A stretch of 64,000 nucleotides of DNA from JAAGZL01 sp050291365 (GTDB lineage: Bacteria > Pseudomonadota > Gammaproteobacteria > Chromatiales > Chromatiaceae), in assembly GCA_050291365.1 (NCBI GenBank), contig JBNKJS010000041.1:124001-188000 (forward strand). The letters run 5' to 3'. This document shows, one piece after another, positions 59,437 to 64,000 of this stretch. Made by a program: the position numbers and the translations under genes. The notes below the pieces were generated by a model. The model saw only the letters and a program-made list of their open reading frames with translations. It was not told the DNA's origin and searched no databases. The first letter of the stretch is position 1. Every line of letters begins with the position of its first letter.

Positions 59437-60048
59437 TTACTCCTGATATTCCAGGGCAATCGCCATACGTACCAGATGGGAAACAGAGGCTGCTTCCATC
59501 TTCTCCATAATGCGTGCGCGATGGGTTTCCACGGTTTTTATACTAATGGAAAGATTATTACCGACTTGTTTATTTGACAGTCCCTCTACCACCATGTCCA
59601 TCACCTCCTGCTCTCTGGGGGTCAACGAAGCAAACCGCTTTTCAATCTTATGCCGTTCACTGCGTAGCTGATGGATCTGGGCACTCTGTTCAAGAGCGTT
59701 GTGAATGCAATCAAGTAGTGCCTGGTCGTTATATGGTTTCTCAAGAAAATCTATCGCTCCAGCCTTCAACGCCCGTACCGCCATGGGAACGTCTCCATGT
59801 CCGGTGAGAAAAATAGTAGGTATGTTTGAGCCTAATTCACGCAGCTTGGTCAGAAGCGCCAGACCACTCATTCCAGGCATGCGCATATCGAGCAGGAGAC
59901 AGCCCTGGCGGTTCGGATCAAAGGCATCAAGAAACTCCTGTGCCGATGCGAAGGTTTCCACTTCCAGATTGACGGAAGAGATAAGCCAGCGAAGCGAGTC
60001 ACGGACCGCTTCATCATCATCCACTACAAATACAGTTCGATTGCTCAA
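59437..60048 (-). CDS. FixJ-type response regulator (likely TtrR-like)
   Basis: A 203-residue regulator: receiver domain (about 1-120) with the DDDEAV acidic pocket, phospho-acceptor in LLLDMRMPGMSG and K in FLEKPYN, and a LuxR-type helix-turn-helix (about 135-200, TPREQEVMDMVVEGLSNKQV). I chose a TTG start at 60048 because the receiver domain begins there and GGA lies just upstream; the frame stays open to 60234 through unrelated repeat sequence, which argues against the longer form. It precedes the sox operon on the same strand and is probably the partner of the kinase at 51494. Confidence 0.85.
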   Translation of the reverse strand: MSNRTVFVVDDDEAVRDSLRWLISSVNLEVETFASAQEFLDAFDPNRQGCLLLDMRMPGMSGLALLTKLRELGSNIPTIFLTGHGDVPMAVRALKAGAIDFLEKPYNDQALLDCIHNALEQSAQIHQLRSERHKIEKRFASLTPREQEVMDMVVEGLSNKQVGNNLSISIKTVETHRARIMEKMEAASVSHLVRMAIALEYQE

Positions 60049-60118
60049 TTTAGTTCCAGAAACACTGTTGCATTCATGTCCACATCTTATACCAGTTATC
60101 GGGAACATCCTGCAAACG

Positions 60119-60157
60119 GCGCTTAGTAAGATAAGCCGGATTGTTATTACCAACTTG
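60119..60157 (+). pseudogene. Second remnant copy of the metallophosphoesterase 3' end
   Basis: Bases 60119-60157 match 47227-47265 at 34 of 39 positions (A-L-S-K-I-S-R-I-V-I-T-N, with the stop changed to TTG). Further decayed than the copy at 51380. It lies upstream of the response regulator gene. Confidence 0.65.
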
Positions 60158-60172
60158 AAACGCTTGATATGT

Positions 60173-60340
60173 ATCGCCCGGAAGACCGGGCACCTACAGG
60201 TATATTTTGATAGATATTTATCTACAGCCGTCATCCCGTAACTTGATCGCGGTATCCAGCCTGATAATTTAACCGCAAATAACGCGAATCACCGCAAAAT
60301 GTCGCAAAGAACCATTTGTAGCCCACTCCTGTGGGCGATA
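60173..60340. repeat. REP-like palindromes and CGCAAAT repeat
   Basis: A palindrome ATCGCCCGGAAGACCGGGCA at 60173, the CGCAAAT repeat 60272-60308 (35 of 37 identical to 20013-20049) and TTGTAGCCCACTCCTGTGGG at 60316. They fill much of the gap between the response regulator and the tRNA gene (60049-60489). Confidence 0.72.
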
Positions 60341-60454
60341 TAGATTTGGCTGTCACCGGAGGTCCGGGCACCTACATGCTCATGCTGCGCGCCTTCGGCG
60401 CTGGTGAACCTGCTTGTTTGATGTCGTAGGTTCAAATGCGTCTCTTTCAGGCAT

Positions 60455-60485
60455 AAAAAAAGGTCACAGATATGTGACCTTTTTG
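60455..60485. terminator. Terminator beside tRNA-Met (bidirectional)
   Basis: AGGTCAC-AGATAT-GTGACCT with A-run before and T-run after, so it works on both strands. For the minus-strand tRNA gene it lies directly downstream. Confidence 0.85.
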
Positions 60486-60489
60486 AATG

Positions 60490-60566
<77 letters not shown>

Positions 60567-60702
60567 ACTGAACGCCGCATATTACACACACTAACTTGAA
60601 TCATCAAGTGTTATTTCCTTGCGATATTCGCCTGAAGCATATAGCCTATACGGCTGCTGGTTTTTTGGATGCCCATAACCCCTGAAGTTGAGGATTTATT
60701 AG

Positions 60703-61662
60703 ATGTTTCGTGAAGAATTAAAAGTACTGGACTGCACCATTCGAGACGGTGGTCTAATCAATAACTACCAGTTCACAGACGAGCTGGTGAAGGCAGTCTA
60801 CCGTTCTGCGTGCGACTCTGGGGTGGATATCATTGAGCTGGGCAAGAAGCTGGCCGTGAGCGATGAATATACTAGAGAAAAATACGGAAAATGGAATTTC
60901 TGTGATGAGGATGATCTCAAAATGGTCATCGACTCCCACGAAAGCGACTACCGCCCATTAATCGCCGTAATGTTCGATGTGGGACGCGTCGATACCAATG
61001 CCCTGCAACAGGCGGATCAAAGCCCAATAGATATGGTCCGCACCGCTTGCTATGTTGCTGATACAGAGAAGGGCATTGATCTGGCCAAGCGCAGCAAGGA
61101 TCTCGGCTACCAGACCACCATAAACATCATGGCCCCTTCTGCTGCCATCCGTTCAGACCTGAAAGAGGCGCTGGATGAAGTCAGTAAGGCGGATGAGGTG
61201 GATTACCTCTATCTGGTGGATAGCTACGGGGCCTACTACTCCGAGCAGGTGACAGATTATCTGAATCTGTACAAGGAACACTGTCCAAACAAAGAGCTTG
61301 GATTCCACGCCCACAACAACCAGCAGTTGGCCTTCTCCAATACCCAGCAGGCCATTATTGATGGCGTGAACCTGCTGGATGCAACCATAAATGGTATTGG
61401 TCGTGGCGCCGGAAACTGTAACCTGGAGCTGCTGCTGAATTTCCTTAAGAACCCTAAATTCAATGTGGCACCGGTGTACAAGACCATCCAGGAGTACTTT
61501 GTACCTCTGCGCGAGGAGATTGAGTGGGGTTTCAACGACATCTACGGTATCAGTGGCCACCTGAACCAGCACCCGCGTGCTGCAATGAAGTGTCGCGCCG
61601 ACAAGAAGCGCATGGACAAGTGTTATGACTTCCTGATTGAGTGCACTAGTGATGTGGTTTAG
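60703..61662 (+). CDS. HMGL-like aldolase family protein (DRE-TIM metallolyase)
   Basis: A 319-residue TIM-barrel protein with the DRE-TIM start LDCTIRDGG (residues 8-16), metal-binding HAHNNQQLAFSNTQQAII (about 199-216) and NGIGRGAGNCNLELLLNF (about 231-248). It resembles 4-hydroxy-2-oxovalerate aldolase-like and homocitrate synthase-like enzymes, but is too short for homocitrate synthase NifV and lacks its regulatory part. The exact substrate is unknown. A terminator follows at 61683. Confidence 0.8.
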   Translation: MFREELKVLDCTIRDGGLINNYQFTDELVKAVYRSACDSGVDIIELGKKLAVSDEYTREKYGKWNFCDEDDLKMVIDSHESDYRPLIAVMFDVGRVDTNALQQADQSPIDMVRTACYVADTEKGIDLAKRSKDLGYQTTINIMAPSAAIRSDLKEALDEVSKADEVDYLYLVDSYGAYYSEQVTDYLNLYKEHCPNKELGFHAHNNQQLAFSNTQQAIIDGVNLLDATINGIGRGAGNCNLELLLNFLKNPKFNVAPVYKTIQEYFVPLREEIEWGFNDIYGISGHLNQHPRAAMKCRADKKRMDKCYDFLIECTSDVV

Positions 61663-61682
61663 GTAGACTTTGCTATACACGT

Positions 61683-61713
61683 AAAAAAGGCAGGTTAATT
61701 ACCTGCCTTTTTT
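61683..61713 (+). terminator. Terminator after the aldolase gene
   Basis: AAAAAAGGCAGGT-TAATT-ACCTGCC followed by TTTTTT, a strong rho-independent terminator 20 bases after the stop codon. It is also the first part of a duplicated unit (see 62003). Confidence 0.9.
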
Positions 61714-61879
61714 AATGCCGTCTGATCTAGGCCTGTTTTGACTGGTTCCCACCCCCATACCCGTCGTCCCGGCGAATGCCGGGATCCAGGGGAAATAACC
61801 ACATGGGTTCCGGCATCCGCCGGAATGACGATTAATGAATAGTTTTCCTCATTCCAATATCAATGCCATATTCCCTGGG

Positions 61880-61993
61880 CTCCATCCTTCGGTACGTAAA
61901 CGGTACATCTGACCCACAGGGATGTGGTGAATGCAAAAGGATTGTAGGAACAATCCTTGCCTTGTACCACTTCTCCGGCATCCGCCGGAACGA
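61880..61993. repeat. Folded intergenic repeat, copy 3 (best preserved)
   Basis: Core 61902-61968: GGTACA and TGTACC can pair as the outer stem, GCAAAAGGATTGT and ACAATCCTTGC as an inner hairpin, and CCACAGGGATGTGG as a small palindrome between. The flank CTTCTCCGGC...GGAATGACG follows. Same unit as copies at 6665 and 38410. Confidence 0.78.
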
Positions 61994-62002
61994 CGAAATG
62001 TG

Positions 62003-62031
62003 AAAAGGCAGGTTAGATACCTGCCTTTTTT
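62003..62031 (+). terminator. Duplicated copy of the aldolase terminator
   Basis: AAAAGGCAGGT-TAGAT-ACCTGCC then TTTTTT. It is a near copy of the hairpin at 61683-61713, produced by the tandem duplication rather than placed after a gene. Confidence 0.75.
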
Positions 62032-62394
62032 ATTGCCGTCTGATCTATGCTTGTTTTGACTGATTCACACCCCATACCCGTCGTCCCGGCGAATGCCGGG
62101 ACCCAGAAGAAATAACCACATGGGTTGGCTTCGCCGTTGCCTTAGACGATCCGGCAAAGGCCGGAGTGACGATTAATAAATAACTTACCTCATTCCAATA
62201 TCAATGCCATATTCCCTGGGTTCCGGCATGCGCCGGAATGACGGCTATTAAATAGCTTGCCTCATTCCAACCTCGTCGTCCTATTCCCTGGATTGGCTTC
62301 GCCGTTGCCTTAGGCGATCCGGCATCCGCCGGAATGACGAAATGTGAAACTGGTTCTCAAGCCGGAGCCTGCGGGAACGAGACTAAATACATTA

Positions 62395-62420
62395 TTTGCG
62401 TATATTTGCGGTGATTTGCG
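62395..62420. repeat. CGCAAAT repeat (reverse orientation)
   Basis: TTTGCGTATATTTGCGGTGA at 62395, reverse complement form of the repeat at 20013 and 60272. Confidence 0.6.
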
Positions 62421-62438
62421 TTTTTAGCGGCTAAATAT

Positions 62439-62843
62439 TCAGGCCTGCTCCAACTCCACCAGGGTCCCACAAAAATCCTTGGGATGGAGAAACAACACCG
62501 GTTTGTTATGGGCCCCTATCTTAGGCTTACCGTCACCCAGGATTCTCGCCCCGCTCTCTTGCATCTTTGCAGCGGCGGCATAGATATCATCCACCTCGTA
62601 GCAGATGTGATGCATGCCTCCGCTTGGATTGTTTTCCAGAAACCTGGCAATGGATGAGTTCTCTCCCAGCGGATGCAGTAGTTCGATCTTGGTGTTGGGC
62701 AGTTCCACAAATACGGTAATAACGCCGTGTTCCGGCAGTTCCACCGGTGCAGAAACCTGGGCACCCAAAGTATCGCGATAGATTGCTGTGGCAGCTTTCA
62801 AGTCCGGCGCGGCAATTGCAACATGGTTTAGTTTTCCAATCAT
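62439..62843 (-). CDS. mce: Methylmalonyl-CoA epimerase
   Basis: A 134-residue vicinal oxygen chelate protein. LNHVAIAAPDLKAATAIYRD at the start, GVITVFVELPNTKIELLHPL (about 41-60), GMHHICYEVDDI (about 76-87) and LFLHPKDFCGTLVELEQ at the end supply the metal ligands His and Glu. It interconverts the epimers of methylmalonyl-CoA. Separated from meaB by a 90-base gap with a 12-bp hairpin (62864-62889). Confidence 0.92.
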   Translation of the reverse strand: MIGKLNHVAIAAPDLKAATAIYRDTLGAQVSAPVELPEHGVITVFVELPNTKIELLHPLGENSSIARFLENNPSGGMHHICYEVDDIYAAAAKMQESGARILGDGKPKIGAHNKPVLFLHPKDFCGTLVELEQA

Positions 62844-62863
62844 AATAAGCTTCTTCTCTAAAA

Positions 62864-62889
62864 CCCCCTCTCCCCAAGGGGAGAGGGGG
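62864..62889. other. 12-bp perfect hairpin between mce and meaB
   Basis: CCCCCTCTCCCC (62864-62875) and GGGGAGAGGGGG (62878-62889) pair perfectly around AA. A very similar hairpin lies at 19064-19094, overlapping a ribosome binding site. Confidence 0.6.
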
Positions 62890-62932
62890 CATTTCGTACG
62901 GCTATAAGTTAGTTAGTTTATAAATCATGGGA

Positions 62933-63913
62933 TCAAGGTTTTAAAAAGATCTCTATCAACTCAGCAGCTGCCAAGGTAGGCGCCGTGGTCCCAGCCACTA
63001 CCGCCTGCTCCAGTTCATCTATTCTCTGACTGGCCTTGGGATCATGACGCAGGGCAGTGATCAGACTCTCGGATATCTCTGACCACATCCAGCTCTTCGC
63101 CTGCTGCGCTCTTCTCTCCTCCTTTTCGCCGCTCGAGTTAATGGTCTGACAATACTCTTCCACCCCATTCCAAATCTCATCTATCCCCCGCCTCTCCAGC
63201 GCGGAGCAGGTCTTCACCGGGACCTGCCAGTTTCTGGTTCTTGGATGCAACAGATGAAGAGCGTTCAGATAATCAGACGCAGAGTGGCGAGCCGTGGCCG
63301 CCAGATCACCATCCGCCTTGTTGACGATTACCATATCGGCCAGTTCCATGATGCCACGCTTTATCCCCTGTAGCTCATCGCCGCCACCGGGCAGCAACAT
63401 AAGTAGGAACATGTCTGTCATATCCGCCACGGCGGTTTCCGATTGACCTACACCAACCGTCTCCACAATCACCACATCAAAACCTGCGGCCTCGCAGAGC
63501 AGCATGCTCTCTCTGGTGCGACGAGTCACCCCACCCAGAGTACCACTGGCAGGGGATGGACGGATAAAGACATCATCACGCTGAGACAGGGTCTCCATTC
63601 TGGTCTTATCCCCTAGAATGGAACCGCCGGTGATGGCGGATGAGGGATCTACTGCGAGTACCGCTACCCTGTGGCCCAAGTCCGCAATATGGTTGCCGAA
63701 GGCCTCGATAAATGTGGACTTACCTACTCCAGGGACACCGGATATACCGATCCTGGTTGACTTGCCTGCTGCTGGTGCCAACTTTTCCAGCATCTGCACC
63801 GCGTCAGCGCGATGATCCTCACGACTGGACTCCACCAGGGTGATGGCACGCGCCAGGGACCTGCGGTTACCAGCAAGGACCTCTGCTACAAATGTCTCTG
63901 GATCAGACGCCAT
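62933..63913 (-). CDS. meaB: MeaB, methylmalonyl-CoA mutase chaperone GTPase
   Basis: A 326-residue G3E GTPase. P-loop GVPGVGKSTFIEAFG (about 59-73), AVDPSSAITGGSILGDKTRM (about 88-107), ETVGVGQSETAVADM (about 151-165) and NKADGD (about 198-203). MeaB guards and repairs the B12-dependent methylmalonyl-CoA mutase. Normal length. The upstream gene ends four bases before its start, so they share an operon; mce follows. Confidence 0.94.
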   Translation of the reverse strand: MASDPETFVAEVLAGNRRSLARAITLVESSREDHRADAVQMLEKLAPAAGKSTRIGISGVPGVGKSTFIEAFGNHIADLGHRVAVLAVDPSSAITGGSILGDKTRMETLSQRDDVFIRPSPASGTLGGVTRRTRESMLLCEAAGFDVVIVETVGVGQSETAVADMTDMFLLMLLPGGGDELQGIKRGIMELADMVIVNKADGDLAATARHSASDYLNALHLLHPRTRNWQVPVKTCSALERRGIDEIWNGVEEYCQTINSSGEKEERRAQQAKSWMWSEISESLITALRHDPKASQRIDELEQAVVAGTTAPTLAAAELIEIFLKP

Positions 63914-63917
63914 TGGT

Positions 63918-64000
63918 TTACTCGAACTCCATGATGACCTGATCCACCATCAGGCTGTCTCCTACCTCGACATTGATCTTAGACACCACAACATCCTGCA
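63918..64000 (-). CDS. Probable C-terminus of a biotin- or lipoyl-carrier protein, 5' partial
   Basis: Only the last 27 residues are inside the window (stop codon complement at 63918-63920). The sequence VVSKINVEVGDSLMVDQVIM followed by EFE and stop has the strand pattern of the end of a biotinyl domain (xVGDxVxxGQxLxxxE). Next to meaB and mce a propionyl- or methylmalonyl-CoA carboxylase/decarboxylase biotin carrier would fit. The lysine site lies outside the window, so the call is tentative. Confidence 0.55.
   Translation of the reverse strand, partial: QDVVVSKINVEVGDSLMVDQVIMEFE

Larger units (their letters stand above)
61683..62343. repeat. Decayed tandem duplication, about 320-bp period
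   Basis: The segment 61683-61882 (terminator, GTCTGATCTA...TTGACTG, GTCGTCCCGGCGAATGCC, GAAATAACCACATGGGTT, CATTCCAATATCAATGCC) recurs at about 62003-62225, with the same order and many identical runs, and a third partial copy starts near 62246. GGCGAATGCCGGGA and CCGGCATCCGCCGGAATGAC are dispersed palindromes. No gene is seen in the 776-base gap 61663-62438. Confidence 0.78.

Noticed and set aside
60049..60234. Longer start for the response regulator at 60234
   Set aside because: The extra 62 residues run through the remnant copy and a repeat, whereas the receiver domain begins at the TTG at 60048.
60703..61662. Homocitrate synthase NifV
   Set aside because: It shares the DRE-TIM fold but is only 319 residues and its sequence fits an aldolase-like family better; it lies next to a tRNA, not nif genes.
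61740..62340. CRISPR array
   Set aside because: The repeats are palindromic intergenic units with irregular spacing and copied flanks, not short repeats with unique spacers.

Overview
The window comes from a nitrogen-fixing, sulfur-oxidising proteobacterium, most likely a gammaproteobacterium. The evidence is a large molybdenum nif cluster regulated by a NifL/NifA pair without a cysteine-rich NifA linker, a soxXYZAB set without soxCD (the pattern of sulfur-storing thiosulfate oxidisers), gammaproteobacterial-type housekeeping genes and many short palindromic intergenic repeats. A chemosynthetic symbiont or relative of the Thiodiazotropha/Sedimenticola kind would fit, but that placement is inference.

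Layout. 0-5.4 kb: two PAS-type signalling genes (the first cut by the window edge), converging on a kaiB-kaiC-kaiB operon. 5.5-16 kb (minus strand): nifH-D-K-T-Y plus a small nif-associated gene, then nifE-N-X, the NifX-associated gene, a Rop-like gene and ferredoxin fdxB. Both blocks have sigma-54 promoters with NifA upstream sites. 16-24.5 kb (plus strand): draT divergent from nifH, followed by an accessory stretch with an XRE regulator, proteins of unknown function, a SIR2-like protein, an orphan CCG iron-sulfur protein, a hemerythrin and a methyltransferase. 24.7-36.4 kb: a CZB chemoreceptor, a PocR/PAS/GAF/GGDEF sensor, ybaK, trmO, a NADAR protein, a substrate-binding protein paired with a membrane diguanylate cyclase, and a CNNM/CBS protein. 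36.4-43.8 kb (minus strand): GNAT, draG, nifQ, fdxN, nifB, nifA and nifL, with nifB again behind a sigma-54 promoter and two NifA sites. 44-47.3 kb: OpgC-like, an exported protein and a metallophosphoesterase. 47.4-51 kb: pgl-zwf-gnd. 51.5-60 kb: a sox operon (X-Y-Z-A-B-V-W) bracketed by a FixJ-type response regulator upstream and a TtrS-like kinase downstream. 60.5-64 kb: initiator tRNA-Met, an aldolase-family gene, a decayed tandem repeat region, methylmalonyl-CoA epimerase, meaB and the end of a probable biotin-carrier gene.

How it works together. NifL/NifA would drive nifHDKTY, nifENX and nifB from sigma-54 promoters. NifB, NifEN, NifX/NifY and NifQ build the cofactor, and FdxB/FdxN supply electrons. 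DraT/DraG can switch NifH off and on at Arg101. The Kai proteins beside nif could add timing or energy-state control. Sox thiosulfate oxidation and the oxidative pentose phosphate genes can supply electrons and NADPH. nifU, nifS, nifV, nifW, nifZ and nifM are not in the window and must lie elsewhere if the system works.

The most unusual features are intergenic: matching leader blocks before nifD and nifK, a 98-bp element with perfect terminal inverted repeats between nifD and nifK, a folded repeat found in three places (two inside nif operons), and two stray copies of the 3' end of the metallophosphoesterase gene.
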